Shown in pieces: positions 38,209 through 47,081 of a DNA stretch of 64,000 nucleotides. The notes beneath the pieces are model-generated. The model made no database searches, was not told the origin of the DNA, and saw only the letters and a program-made list of their open reading frames with translations. The translations under genes and the position numbers were made by a program. The DNA comes from Arthrobacter sp. AFG7.2 (GTDB lineage Bacteria; Actinomycetota; Actinomycetes; Actinomycetales; Micrococcaceae): NCBI RefSeq assembly GCF_002892835.1, contig NZ_PJMB01000002.1, forward strand, positions 310,001 to 374,000, in the 5' to 3' direction. Positions within the stretch are counted from its first letter, which is position 1, and each line of letters starts with the position of its first letter.

Positions 38209-38991
38209 TCAGCAGCCCGTCAGTGCGCGCTGAAGCCGCTGCTGGCGGTAGACGTAGCGGCCTGCTTCCTCGAATCCGGCCTGCCGGTAAAGCTGTTGTG
38301 CGGCGGGGTTGGCCGCGGTGACCAGCAGCCAAAAGCTCTCCAGGTTCCGGGCGGTTCCTTCGGACAGGAGCGCCTGGAGCACTGCCGTCGCATACCCGCG
38401 CCTGCGGTGGCGAGGGGACGTGGCCATGCAGTAGATCCCGCCGGTTCCGTCCACCAGGGCGAGGCGCGCAACGGCGGCCGGGGCGCCGCCGTCGTCCCTT
38501 ACCAGGGCATACAGCGAAGGGCACCCGGTCACGATTGCACGCGCTGTGGCCCGCTCCTCCCCGCCGCCGCGGCCGTCTAGGCTCCACCAGAGGTGCAGCC
38601 ATTCCTCGGTGGGCCCGTTGAGGATCTCAACTTCCGCACCCGCTGGAACGTCAGTCCGGCACCCGGCAGGCCGGGCCATGATCAGCGTTTCGGACTGCCG
38701 GGTGAAGCCCTGGGCATCCAAAACGCCGTTCAGCACGGAGTTGGCAGCCGTGTCCGTCACCTGGAAGATCAGGGGCAGACGGCGCGTCCGGTACCACTGC
38801 ACCGCCTTACGCAGTGCATCCTGCGGTTCCGCCGCGGCGCCGCGCGGCCAGACGGAGTTGGCCCGCTGGGTGACGCCGGCTGCAGCGCGGAGGACCCACT
38901 CCCCCGTGTCGAAACGCTCGACGGCGGGCCACGCCGCGTCCATGAGCGTTTCGAAGGTGCGGACCTGCTGGTCCGTAAGGCCATAAACCAA
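38209..38991 (-). CDS. GNAT-family N-acetyltransferase
   Basis: A 260-residue protein with the GNAT fold in its C-terminal half. The acetyl-CoA-binding motif is MATSPRHRRRGYATAVLQAL (near residues 190-209), followed by the WLLVTAANPAAQQLYRQAGF segment typical of the family. The N-terminal half (1-130) is divergent and may be a second, degenerate GNAT domain or a substrate-recognition part. The start is TTG at 38991 with AGGAG four bases upstream. The substrate is unknown. It follows aspS with a strong hairpin in between, so it probably has its own transcript or depends on read-through. Confidence 0.85.
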   Translation of the reverse strand: MVYGLTDQQVRTFETLMDAAWPAVERFDTGEWVLRAAAGVTQRANSVWPRGAAAEPQDALRKAVQWYRTRRLPLIFQVTDTAANSVLNGVLDAQGFTRQSETLIMARPAGCRTDVPAGAEVEILNGPTEEWLHLWWSLDGRGGGEERATARAIVTGCPSLYALVRDDGGAPAAVARLALVDGTGGIYCMATSPRHRRRGYATAVLQALLSEGTARNLESFWLLVTAANPAAQQLYRQAGFEEAGRYVYRQQRLQRALTGC

Positions 38992-39014
38992 GGGACTCCT
39001 CTGGTGCTGATACG

Positions 39015-39048
39015 CCTGAAGGCCCTCCCGTCCGGGAGGGCCTTCAGG
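39015..39048 (-). terminator. Strong hairpin after aspS
   Basis: A perfect 16-bp inverted repeat (39015-39030 with 39033-39048) is separated by only two bases. It lies 16 bases after the aspS stop and 23 bases before the GNAT start. No T-run follows on the minus strand, so termination may be partial or depend on stem strength alone. Confidence 0.65.
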
Positions 39049-39064
39049 TCAAACGGGTGACGCC

Positions 39065-40846
39065 TTACTTGCCCTCTTCCGGCTTCCTGGCCTCAGGCTT
39101 GAAGTCCACGCCGGCTTCCTTGCGCTGCTGCGGCGTGATGGGGGCGGGAGCTGCGGTCAGGGGATCGTAGCCGTTGCCGGTCTTGGGGAACGCAATGACG
39201 TCGCGGATCGAGTCCACGCCGGACAGGAGCGCAACCACCCGGTCCCAGCCGAAGGCAATGCCGCCGTGCGGAGGTGCGCCGTATTTGAAGCCCTCCAGCA
39301 GGAAGCCGAACTTCTCCTGCGCGTCCTGGTGCGAGAGGCCCATGACCTCGAACACCCGCTCCTGGACATCGCTCTGGTGGATACGGATGGAACCGCCGCC
39401 GATTTCGTTGCCGTTGCACACGATGTCGTAGGCGTAGGCCAGGGCGGACTCCGGATCCGTGTCGAAGCTGTCCATGTACTCCGGCTTCGGCGAGGTGAAC
39501 GCGTGGTGCACCGCCGTCCACTGCCCGGCACCAACGGCCACGTCGCCGGAGGCCACAGCAGCTGCTGCCGGCTCGAACATCGGTGCGTCCACCACCCAGC
39601 AGAAAGCCCAGTCGCTGGGGTTGATCAGGCCGGTGCGGTGGCCGATCTCCACGCGGGCTGCACCGAGCAGGGCGCGGGCGGAGGACTTTTCGCCGGCCGC
39701 GAAGAAGATGCAGTCCCCGGGGTTTGCGCCCACGGCATCTGCAAGCCCGGCACGTTCGGTTTCGGTGAGGTTCTTGGCAACAGGACCGGCAAGCTCGCCG
39801 TCTTCCTTGAACAGCACGTAGGCAAGGCCCTTATGGCCGCGCTGCTTGGCGAACTCCTGCCAGCCGTCAAGGGTACGGCGCGGCTGCGATGCGCCGCCGG
39901 GCATGACCACGGCACCTACGTAGGGGGCCTTGAAGACACCGAAGTTGGTGTCCTTGAAGAACTCCGTCAGCTCGGTGAGTTCCACTCCGAAGCGCAGGTC
40001 CGGCTTGTCCGAGCCGAAGCGTGCCATGGCGTCGTGGTAGGTGATGCGCTGGATCGGCGTCGGGATGTCGACGTCGATGAGCTTCCACAGCGCCTTAACG
40101 ATGTTCTCGCCGAGGGCAATGATGTCATCCTGCTCCACGAAGCTGGCTTCGATGTCGAGCTGGGTGAACTCCGGCTGCCGGTCCGCACGGAAGTCCTCGT
40201 CGCGGTAGCAGCGGGCGATCTGGTAGTACTTCTCGAACCCGCCAACCTGCAGGAGCTGTTTGAACAGCTGGGGTGACTGCGGGAGCGCGTACCAGGAGCC
40301 CGGCGCCAGGCGGGCGGGGACAACAAAGTCGCGGGCGCCTTCAGGCGTCGACCGGGTAAGCGTAGGGGTTTCGACTTCCACGAAGCCGTCCTGGTGCAGG
40401 AGCTCCCGGGCCACGCGGTTGGCTTCGGACCGCAGGCGCAGGTTGCGGGAGGGGCCGGGACGGCGAAGATCCAGGTAGCGGTGCTTCAGGCGTGCTTCCT
40501 CGCCCACCTCAACGTGCTCGTCAATCTGGAACGGAAGCGGATCTGACGTATTGAGGATGGTGACCTTTTCGGCCATCACCTCGATCTCGCCGGTAGCCAG
40601 GGCTGGGTTCTCATTGCCCTCCGGCCGCTTCGAAACGGTGCCGATGATCTGCAGGACGTACTCGTTGCGCAGGCCGTGGAAAACTTCTTCCTCGCGGACC
40701 ACCACCTGCGCAACGCCGGAAGCATCACGCAGGTCCACGAAGGCCACACCACCGTGATCACGACGGCGGCCCACCCAGCCAGCCAGGGTTACGGTTTGTC
40801 CAATGTGCTCGGAACGAAGGGATCCGAGGTCATGTGTGCGCAGCAC
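39065..40846 (-). CDS. aspS: Aspartyl-tRNA synthetase AspS (probably non-discriminating)
   Basis: Charges tRNA-Asp, and probably tRNA-Asn in an organism that makes Asn-tRNA by transamidation. The 593-residue bacterial-type enzyme has the OB anticodon-binding domain (about 1-110), the class II core with FRAD- and [12 protein letters not shown] motifs, and the GAD insertion (about 290-420). The anticodon-binding segment reads [10 protein letters not shown] with His31, a residue reported in non-discriminating enzymes, where discriminating ones have Leu. The ATG at 40846 starts the expected [11 protein letters not shown]-terminus. It is divergent from an amino acid permease. Confidence 0.96.
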   Translation of the reverse strand: MLRTHDLGSLRSEHIGQTVTLAGWVGRRRDHGGVAFVDLRDASGVAQVVVREEEVFHGLRNEYVLQIIGTVSKRPEGNENPALATGEIEVMAEKVTILNTSDPLPFQIDEHVEVGEEARLKHRYLDLRRPGPSRNLRLRSEANRVARELLHQDGFVEVETPTLTRSTPEGARDFVVPARLAPGSWYALPQSPQLFKQLLQVGGFEKYYQIARCYRDEDFRADRQPEFTQLDIEASFVEQDDIIALGENIVKALWKLIDVDIPTPIQRITYHDAMARFGSDKPDLRFGVELTELTEFFKDTNFGVFKAPYVGAVVMPGGASQPRRTLDGWQEFAKQRGHKGLAYVLFKEDGELAGPVAKNLTETERAGLADAVGANPGDCIFFAAGEKSSARALLGAARVEIGHRTGLINPSDWAFCWVVDAPMFEPAAAAVASGDVAVGAGQWTAVHHAFTSPKPEYMDSFDTDPESALAYAYDIVCNGNEIGGGSIRIHQSDVQERVFEVMGLSHQDAQEKFGFLLEGFKYGAPPHGGIAFGWDRVVALLSGVDSIRDVIAFPKTGNGYDPLTAAPAPITPQQRKEAGVDFKPEARKPEEGK

Positions 40847-40899
40847 AGCACGCCTTTCTGCGGGGTAACAGCGGGGAGTCGATAGAAATGTTAAATAGG

Positions 40900-40916
40900 A
40901 TCGTTACGGGAACGAT
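40900..40916. promoter_or_regulatory. Palindrome between aspS and the APC permease
   Basis: ATCGTT and AACGAT form 6-bp arms around the spacer ACGGG. The dyad lies 40 bases before the permease start and 54 bases before aspS, in a divergent promoter region of 109 bases. It could be an operator for the permease. Binding is unproven. Confidence 0.35.
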
Positions 40917-40955
40917 TCCGTTCGAGTTTACCCGCTGCAGAGGGACTGCCACCGC

Positions 40956-42200
40956 ATGAGCGCACACCAGCAACTACAACGCAGGCTTGGCACGTTCGAC
41001 GCCTCCGCCATAGGACTCGGCTCCATGCTGGGCGCCGGGGTGTTTGTGGTCTTCGCACCGGCCGCCGCCCTGGCCGGCCAGCTGCTGGTCCTGTCCGTGC
41101 TGGTTGCCGGGGCCGTGGCCTACTGCAACGCGGTGGCCTCGGCCGCCCTGGCCGCGAAGTACCCAACCAGCGGCGGGACGTACGTCTATGGACGTGAACA
41201 GCTTGGCGAATGGCCTGGATTCCTTGCAGGCTGGGGCTTTGTCACCGGGAAGACGGCCTCCTGCGCTGCTATGGCCCTGACTTTCGGCAGCTATGCCTGG
41301 CCGGATTACGCCGTGCCCGTGGCAGTGGCAGCCGTCGTTCTCCTCACCGGCGTCAACCTTCTGGGCATCACCCGTACAGCCCTGCTCACCAGGATCCTGC
41401 TGTGCGTGGTCCTTGCCACCCTGGCCTTCGTGGCTGTCGCCGCAGCGGTCGGGCCACATCCCGGCCCCGGTGTGGCTGAGCCGCTTGACGGAGCTTCCCC
41501 GGCGGGCGTTCTTCCGGCCGCAGGCCTGATGTTCTTTGCTTTTGCCGGCTACGCGCGGATTGCAACCCTCGGCGAGGAGGTCAAGGATCCGGCCCGCGCC
41601 ATACCCCGCGCAATCCTGGCCGCCCTGGCTGCGGCTTTCGCCATTTACCTCACCCTGGCGCTGCTCCTGCTTAACCACCTCCCCGGCGGGCAGCTGGCAG
41701 CCACCACCACGCCACTGCTCGACGCGGTGCTCGAGTCACGGTTTGAGGGGGGCGCAGCACTTGTGCAGGTGGGCGCCGCCGCCGCCTGTTTGGGAGCCCT
41801 GCTGGCACTGATCACCGGCGTGGGCCGGACCACCCTGGCCATGGCGCGGGAACGGGACCTGCCCTCGCCGCTGGCGAAGGTGGGGGGAAAGCACACGGTG
41901 CCGTACGTTGCCGAACTGGCCGTAGCCGCCGTCGTCATTGTGCTTCTCCTCACCACGGACGTCATGACCGTGGTGGGCTTCTCCAGCTTCGGCGTCCTGG
42001 TTTACTACGCTGTGGCCAACGCGTCGGCGTACACCCTGGCCTCGCACCCCGGGTACGCGCCCAAGTGGCTGAACGCCGTCGGCTTTACGGCCTGCCTGTT
42101 GCTGGCCTTCACCCTGCCGCCGTCGTCGGTCCTGACCATGGTGGCTGTGCTGGCAGCAGGGCTGGCAGGGCGGTGGGTTGCGCTCCGGTTCCGGCGCTAG
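40956..42200 (+). CDS. APC-superfamily amino acid permease
   Basis: A 414-residue membrane transporter with about 12 hydrophobic segments. The first helix carries the family loop IGLGSMLGAGVF (about 20-31), the region that binds substrate in APC proteins, and a second signature FAFAGYARIATLGEEVKDPAR follows near residue 190. The start ATG has GAGGGA about nine bases upstream. Substrate is not readable; an uncharged amino acid or polyamine is likely from family knowledge. Its stop codon and that of hisS share the tetranucleotide CTAG. The last half contains a short helix-rich end typical of shorter APC members. Confidence 0.88.
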   Translation: MSAHQQLQRRLGTFDASAIGLGSMLGAGVFVVFAPAAALAGQLLVLSVLVAGAVAYCNAVASAALAAKYPTSGGTYVYGREQLGEWPGFLAGWGFVTGKTASCAAMALTFGSYAWPDYAVPVAVAAVVLLTGVNLLGITRTALLTRILLCVVLATLAFVAVAAAVGPHPGPGVAEPLDGASPAGVLPAAGLMFFAFAGYARIATLGEEVKDPARAIPRAILAALAAAFAIYLTLALLLLNHLPGGQLAATTTPLLDAVLESRFEGGAALVQVGAAAACLGALLALITGVGRTTLAMARERDLPSPLAKVGGKHTVPYVAELAVAAVVIVLLLTTDVMTVVGFSSFGVLVYYAVANASAYTLASHPGYAPKWLNAVGFTACLLLAFTLPPSSVLTMVAVLAAGLAGRWVALRFRR

Positions 42201-43570
42201 ACTGCGGCGGCCGCAGGCTCTGCCGCCGTTGACACCTGCACGGTCAGGTCTTCCGCCGGCGGAGCCCAGGTTTCAGGGGCAGCGACCACCTGTTCCCCAG
42301 TGCGGATGTCTTTGACCTGGTGCGTGCCGTCGTCGTCCGTGAACCAGACAAACGGGATGCCCCGGCGGTCGGCGAACTTGATCTGCTTGCCGAACTTCTC
42401 CGCCTTCGCGGCTACTTCGGTGGGAATTCCGCGGCTGCGCAGCTGGGCGGCCACGTCCTGCGCAGCGTCCCAGCTGTCATCGTGCGTGAGCGCCACCAGT
42501 ACGGCAGTGGGAACCGAGCGTGAGGCCTTGGCCAGGTCCTGGCTCAGGATGCGTGACACCAGCCGGGTGACGCCGATGGAAAGTCCGACGCCCGGGAATT
42601 TGCGGTTCCCCTTCGAGGCCAGCGCGTCATAGCGGCCGCCGGAGCAGATGGAGCCCAGCTGCTCGTGTCCCACCAGCACGGTTTCCACCACGGTCCCTGT
42701 GTAGTAGTCCAGGCCGCGGGCGATGCTGAGATCGGCAATTACCTTGCCCGGTGCCCGCTGGACGGCCGCGTCAATAACCTGTTCAAGCTCGCTGAGGCCC
42801 TCCTCCAGCAGGTCATTGGTAACCCCCAGCGCGCGCACCTGGGCCACGAATGAGGTGTCCTCGGTGCGGATTCCGGCCAGCTGCAGGGCCTTCTGCGCCT
42901 GGTCGTCGCTGGCGCCCAGCTCCGACTTCAACAGTTCCGCGACCTTCGCGGGGCCAATCTTTTCGAGTTTGTCGATGCTTCTCAGCACGCCGGCTGTGTC
43001 GTCCAGGCCAAGACCGCGGTAGAAGCCCTCGGCGAGCTTCCTGTTGTTAATGCGGAGGCGGAAGTCCGGAATGGGAAGGGCGCTCAGCGCTTCAGCGATC
43101 ACCAGGGCAATCTCGACGTCGTAGCGGAACGGCAGGTCGCCGTCGCCCACCACATCAATGTCCGCCTGGGTGAACTCGCGGGCGCGGCCTTCCTGCGGGC
43201 GTTCGCCGCGCCATACCTTCTGGATCTGGTAGCGCCGGAAGGGGAACGCCAGGTAGCCGGCGTTTTCGACGACGTAGCGGGCGAACGGGACGGTGAGGTC
43301 GAAGTGCAGGGCAAGGGCGTGCGGGTCGGCTTTACCTTCCTTGACCGGGAGTGCGTCCTCGTCTTCCTGGAGCCGGCTGAGCCCATAGACTTCCTTGTCA
43401 ATCTCGCCCTTGCGCAGCAGCTGGCCAACGGTTTCCACGGCGCGCGTTTCAATGGAGGAGAACCCGTGCAGCTCGAAGACCCGGCGCAACGTATCCAGCA
43501 CATGGAGCTCCACCAACCGCTCCTCGGGAAGCCACTCGGGGAATCCGGACAGGGAGGCGGTGCGTGCCAT
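42197..43570 (-). CDS. hisS: Histidyl-tRNA synthetase HisS
   Basis: Class II enzyme charging tRNA-His. The start at ATG 43570 (about 457 residues) has GAGGAG upstream and yields MARTASLSGFPEW; the longer frame to 43666 contains no conserved sequence. Motif 2 is YQIQKVWRGERPQEGRAREF, and the His-specific segments include ARGLDYYTGTVVE and LGSICSGGRYDALA. The C-terminal anticodon domain is complete. It is divergent from the cyclophilin gene across a 234-base region with an inverted repeat. It ends inside the same CTAG as the permease. Confidence 0.97.
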   Translation of the reverse strand: MARTASLSGFPEWLPEERLVELHVLDTLRRVFELHGFSSIETRAVETVGQLLRKGEIDKEVYGLSRLQEDEDALPVKEGKADPHALALHFDLTVPFARYVVENAGYLAFPFRRYQIQKVWRGERPQEGRAREFTQADIDVVGDGDLPFRYDVEIALVIAEALSALPIPDFRLRINNRKLAEGFYRGLGLDDTAGVLRSIDKLEKIGPAKVAELLKSELGASDDQAQKALQLAGIRTEDTSFVAQVRALGVTNDLLEEGLSELEQVIDAAVQRAPGKVIADLSIARGLDYYTGTVVETVLVGHEQLGSICSGGRYDALASKGNRKFPGVGLSIGVTRLVSRILSQDLAKASRSVPTAVLVALTHDDSWDAAQDVAAQLRSRGIPTEVAAKAEKFGKQIKFADRRGIPFVWFTDDDGTHQVKDIRTGEQVVAAPETWAPPAEDLTVQVSTAAEPAAAAV

Positions 43571-43662
43571 GGTGGAGTTTCTCCTCTTGGTGAACGGCGG
43601 CCGTGGTCTGCGCGGTAATCGGCCCGAAACGGGCTTACGACGGCGGCAGTCCAGCCAGTCAT

Positions 43663-43693
43663 GCATAAACTATGTGCGGCAGTCAGTTTATGC
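43663..43693. promoter_or_regulatory. 9-bp inverted repeat in the hisS-cyclophilin divergent region
   Basis: GCATAAACT (43663-43671) and its reverse complement AGTTTATGC (43685-43693) are separated by 13 bases. Each arm contains TAAACT, a plausible -10 element, so the dyad may be two facing promoters, or an operator. The rest of the 234-base gap shows no RNA gene; it contains only GC-rich sequence and the two ribosome-binding sites at its ends. Confidence 0.45.
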
Positions 43694-43804
43694 GCCATCC
43701 GCCGGCATCTCTAATGCGGCGGAGCGCAAGGCCCCGGCCGCCAGATGCCTGCGCCGGCGGCCCACAAGCCATGCCGCGCAGCAACCCGACTAGAAGGAGG
43801 ACCC

Positions 43805-44623
43805 TTGGCGGCCAGTTCACGCAGTGCCCGCGAAACAAAACGGCGCATTCAGCAGATGGAAGCCAAGCGGGAAATGCGGCGTGACCAGGAAGCACGGCGC
43901 AAGCGCGACAACCTGATCGCCGCCAGTGCCGGAGCAGCCGCAGTGGTCCTCGCCGTCGTCCTTCAATTCACTGCCTTTGCCGGGAACCCGACCGAGGAGG
44001 AGTTCGCTGCCGCGGAGGCGGGACTGAGCAGCCCGTCGGCCACGCCGGACCCCTCGGCAAGCCCCTCGGTCCAGGCAACCAATGCCGCCAACATTCCTGC
44101 TGCAGACACCGCCGCCGGCAAGACCTTCACCGGCGAGCTGGTCCTGAACGGCCGACCGCTCGGGGTGGAGCTGAACGGAACGGCTGCTCCGCAGGCTGCT
44201 GCTGTTTTTAAATCCCTGAGCGATGAGGGTTACTTCAACGGGAAGACCTGCCACCGCCTGACTACCGGTGAGTCGTTCGGCGTCCTGCAGTGCGGGTCTC
44301 CGACAGGCGACGGGCAGGGGGATCCTAATTACACGTGGGGCCCGCTGGAGAACACACCGGCGGACAACACGTATCCGGCCGGAACCATCGCAGTGGCCCG
44401 GACCGGCAACAACGCGTACGGAAACGGCACCCAGTTCTTCATCGTCTACAAGGACACGGTTATTCCAGCTGACAGCGCGGGCGGCTATACGGTGGTCGGG
44501 AAGGTGGCATCAGGCCTGGACGTGGTATCGGATCTTGCTGCCGCCGGAATCACGCCGGGCAGCAGCGACACGGACGGCGCGCCCGTTGAACCAGTCACGA
44601 TAGACTCGTTTTCTCTGAAGTAG
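43805..44623 (+). CDS. Membrane-anchored cyclophilin-type peptidyl-prolyl isomerase
   Basis: About 272 residues. A charged cytosolic N-terminus (SARETKRRIQQMEAKREMRRD) precedes one membrane helix (about 37-57); a Ser/Pro/Ala-rich linker leads to an extracytoplasmic cyclophilin domain (about 110-270) with CHRLTTGESFGVLQCGSPTG and the GTQFFIVYKD motif. The catalytic Arg of the HR pair and the Gln are present. I choose TTG 43805 because AAGGAGG lies four bases upstream. The neighbourhood rel-ppi-hisS is conserved in actinobacteria. It probably helps fold secreted proteins; the SecDF genes are close by. Confidence 0.92.
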   Translation: MAASSRSARETKRRIQQMEAKREMRRDQEARRKRDNLIAASAGAAAVVLAVVLQFTAFAGNPTEEEFAAAEAGLSSPSATPDPSASPSVQATNAANIPAADTAAGKTFTGELVLNGRPLGVELNGTAAPQAAAVFKSLSDEGYFNGKTCHRLTTGESFGVLQCGSPTGDGQGDPNYTWGPLENTPADNTYPAGTIAVARTGNNAYGNGTQFFIVYKDTVIPADSAGGYTVVGKVASGLDVVSDLAAAGITPGSSDTDGAPVEPVTIDSFSLK

Positions 44624-44689
44624 GAGCCCGGCCGGCCCGGCCGTGGTGCATTACGTGAGTATTTTCCTCCAAGCGAAAGACTTTTAGCG

Positions 44690-46231
44690 GTGACAGACAG
44701 TCAGAAATCCGACGAAACAGCAACAGACGTGACCGAAGCAGCGGCCGCCCCGGCTGACAGCGCAGTGACTGAGGCAGCCGACAACCCGGCAGCGGAAGCC
44801 CCTGCAGAAGAATCTGCCGCAACCGATGCTCCGGCTGATGCCCCGGCTCCTGCCGCCGCACCGGCACCTGCTCCTTCACCGCGGTCGGCAGCGCCGTCCC
44901 CGGCCGCCTTCGCTTCCCGGCCCAAGCCCGCTGCAGCCGCCCCGGCCGCAGCAGCGGTACCGGCAGCACCTGCCACGTCCCTGGCGGAGGCCTCCAAATG
45001 GGGCCGGGTGGAAGGTGACGGCCACGTCTTCCTGTCCATCGATGGCAGCGAACATCCAGTGGGGCAGTACCCGGGCGTCAGCGATGACGAAGCCCTCGCC
45101 TACTTCGCGCGCAAATACGACGACGTTGTGGCCCAGATTGTGCTGCTCGAACAGCGCGTCAGTTCCAAAGCCCCGAGCACGGACATGCAGAAGACCGTGA
45201 CCCACCTCCGCGAGCAGTTGGCTGAGCGCAACATGGTGGGCGATCTCCGCGCTGCGGAAGCACGGCTGGACAAGCTGGCTGAACAGATCGGTGAGCTGGA
45301 GAAGGCCGAAAAGGCGGAGCACGACGCCGTACGCGCATCCGAGCTCGCCGCCCGCGAGGCGATCGTTGCTGAGGCGGAGCAGATTTCCGGCCAGGACCCC
45401 GCCCAGACGCAGTGGAAGACCTCAAGCGCACGGATGAACGAGCTCTTCGAAAGCTGGAAATCAGCGCAGAAGAGCGGCGTGCGCCTGGGCCGCAGCAACG
45501 AAGACGCCTTGTGGAAGAGGTTCCGCGCTGCCCGCACAGTGTTCGACCGCCACCGCCGCGCCTACTTTTCCCAGCTGGACAGCAACAACTCCGCAGCTAA
45601 GTCAGCCAAGGAAAAGCTCATCGCTGAGGCCGAGGAACTCTCCACCTCCACCGACTGGGGTTTTGCCGCAGGCGAGTACCGCAGGCTCATGGATCAGTGG
45701 AAGGCGTCGCCCCGCGCCAGCCGCAAGGACGACGACGCACTGTGGGCGCGTTTCCGGGCGGCGCAGGATGTGTTCTTCACCAAGCGCCAGGCTGCCAACG
45801 ACGAAATCGACCAGGAGTATGCAGCCAACCTGACGGTCAAGGAGGAGCTCCTGGTGGAGGCCAACGCCATCCTTCCCGTGAAGGACCTGGCGGCCGCCAA
45901 GAAGGCCCTGCAGTCCGTCCGCGACCGGTGGGAAGAAGCCGGCAAGGTGCCCCGTGGTGACATGGGCCGCATCGAAGCGGGGCTCCGCAAGGTTGAAGAT
46001 GCCGTCCGCAATGCTGAAGAAGAGCAGTGGCAGCGTTCCAACCCGGAGCGGAAGGCACGCACCAACAGTGCGCTATCCCAGCTGGAGTCCGCGATCGCCG
46101 GCCTGCAGGACGATCTTGCAAAGGCCGAGAAAACCGGCGACCAGCGGAAGATCAAGGCTGCGCAGGAAGCACTCGAGGCGCGCCAGGCGTGGCTCGACCA
46201 GATCCAGCGCTCGGCCAGCGAACTGTCCTGA
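44690..46231 (+). CDS. DUF349-repeat protein
   Basis: A 513-residue protein. The first 100 residues are Ala/Pro/Glu-rich and probably disordered; a short globular part follows with WGRVEGDGHVFLSIDGSEHPVG. From about residue 160 it is highly charged and helical with three DUF349 units (for example ELFESWKSAQKSGVRLGRSNEDALWKRF-like repeats with the recurring Trp-x-x-x-Arg-x-x-x-Ala pattern), likely a coiled coil. No catalytic motif is seen. DUF349 proteins have no well-defined role. It starts at GTG 44690, 66 bases after the cyclophilin gene, and ends before a strong terminator. Its closeness to rel may be chance. Confidence 0.88.
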   Translation: MTDSQKSDETATDVTEAAAAPADSAVTEAADNPAAEAPAEESAATDAPADAPAPAAAPAPAPSPRSAAPSPAAFASRPKPAAAAPAAAAVPAAPATSLAEASKWGRVEGDGHVFLSIDGSEHPVGQYPGVSDDEALAYFARKYDDVVAQIVLLEQRVSSKAPSTDMQKTVTHLREQLAERNMVGDLRAAEARLDKLAEQIGELEKAEKAEHDAVRASELAAREAIVAEAEQISGQDPAQTQWKTSSARMNELFESWKSAQKSGVRLGRSNEDALWKRFRAARTVFDRHRRAYFSQLDSNNSAAKSAKEKLIAEAEELSTSTDWGFAAGEYRRLMDQWKASPRASRKDDDALWARFRAAQDVFFTKRQAANDEIDQEYAANLTVKEELLVEANAILPVKDLAAAKKALQSVRDRWEEAGKVPRGDMGRIEAGLRKVEDAVRNAEEEQWQRSNPERKARTNSALSQLESAIAGLQDDLAKAEKTGDQRKIKAAQEALEARQAWLDQIQRSASELS

Positions 46232-46275
46232 GCCACTCCCTGATCCGTCTGCCTGGTCAGTAGGCAGGCCCATCG

Positions 46276-46322
46276 CAACAGGCCCGTTCCGGTTATCCAC
46301 ATAACCGGGAACGGGCCTGTTG
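46276..46322 (+). terminator. Terminator after the DUF349 gene
   Basis: A stem of about 21 bp (46276-46296 with 46301-46322, one bulged G in the right arm) and a four-base CCAC loop lie 44 bases after the DUF349 stop. Only a short T pair follows, but stem strength is high. It separates the DUF349 gene from the AbiEi-like gene. Confidence 0.75.
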
Positions 46323-46352
46323 CCGTTAAGCCTCCGGCGGCAGGATGGACGA

Positions 46353-47081
46353 ATGGCAATTCCATTGGCTCCTGCCGGCCTGGACCATCCCGTTGGGGCA
46401 GAGGCACTCCCTCCACGTTTTCCGGAGCTGTATACCCCGGACATGCCCTTCGCCCTGCCTGAGCTGCAGTCTCTGGCCAGGGACGGGCTTTTGGACAGGC
46501 TCTGCCACCGCGGCTACACGCTGCCCGGGGCCGGCGCCTCCCCGCAGCTGCGCGCCAGGGCGGCGGCGGGCGCCGTCCCGTCATCGGTCCGGCAAAGGGT
46601 GGTTGCCGGACGGATGACGGCGGCATGGATTTACGGCTGCGCGGCAGAGCCGGACAGGCTTGCCCTGCTGGTCGATGCAAAGCGGCGGGTTTCAAGCCTC
46701 CGGAACACCCGCGGCTGTACGCTCCACGAGGTGAAGCTGGGACCGTTCGACGTCGTCAGCCTTGGCGGCCTGATGGTGTCCAGCCCGCTGCGGACCGCCC
46801 TGGACATCGCCTTGCATGTCGATGCCGGGCGGGCCATTCCCGCTTTGGAAAATCTGCTGGCACGCCCCCAGAAGGACGTCCGCCTGCGACTGCTGATCCT
46901 TGCGATCGAAGCCACGCCCCGGGTGCCCCACAAAAGGGCGGCCCTGGATAAACTCGCCGCGCTAGCTCCGGCGCTTGTTGCCGGTGGTCCGGTAGACGTC
47001 GAACACACCGTCGATCCTGCGGACAGCGCTCAGGACATGGCTCAAGTACTTGGGATCGCCCATCTCGAAGGCAAACTTTGA
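46353..47081 (+). CDS. AbiEi-like protein (antitoxin-family, no toxin partner seen)
   Basis: A 242-residue protein resembling the C-terminal part of type IV antitoxin AbiEi proteins common in actinobacteria: TAAWIYGC near residue 88, then a beta-rich segment and [20 protein letters not shown] near residue 140. The HTH end is not clear. No AbiEii-type nucleotidyltransferase is adjacent, so it is probably an orphan of unknown role. ATG 46353 is the most reasonable start; one at 46443 is possible. Its last 120 bases overlap the 3' end of rel on the opposite strand. The final 40 residues are therefore probably poorly constrained. Confidence 0.7.
   Translation: MAIPLAPAGLDHPVGAEALPPRFPELYTPDMPFALPELQSLARDGLLDRLCHRGYTLPGAGASPQLRARAAAGAVPSSVRQRVVAGRMTAAWIYGCAAEPDRLALLVDAKRRVSSLRNTRGCTLHEVKLGPFDVVSLGGLMVSSPLRTALDIALHVDAGRAIPALENLLARPQKDVRLRLLILAIEATPRVPHKRAALDKLAALAPALVAGGPVDVEHTVDPADSAQDMAQVLGIAHLEGKL

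Noticed and set aside
43571..43804. tRNA or small RNA gene in the hisS-cyclophilin gap
   Set aside because: No cloverleaf arms or TTCGA-type T-loop in a suitable frame; the inverted repeat is better read as a regulatory dyad.
46353..47081. A complete type IV toxin-antitoxin system
   Set aside because: No AbiEii-type nucleotidyltransferase or other toxin gene is adjacent; only an orphan AbiEi-like protein is supported.
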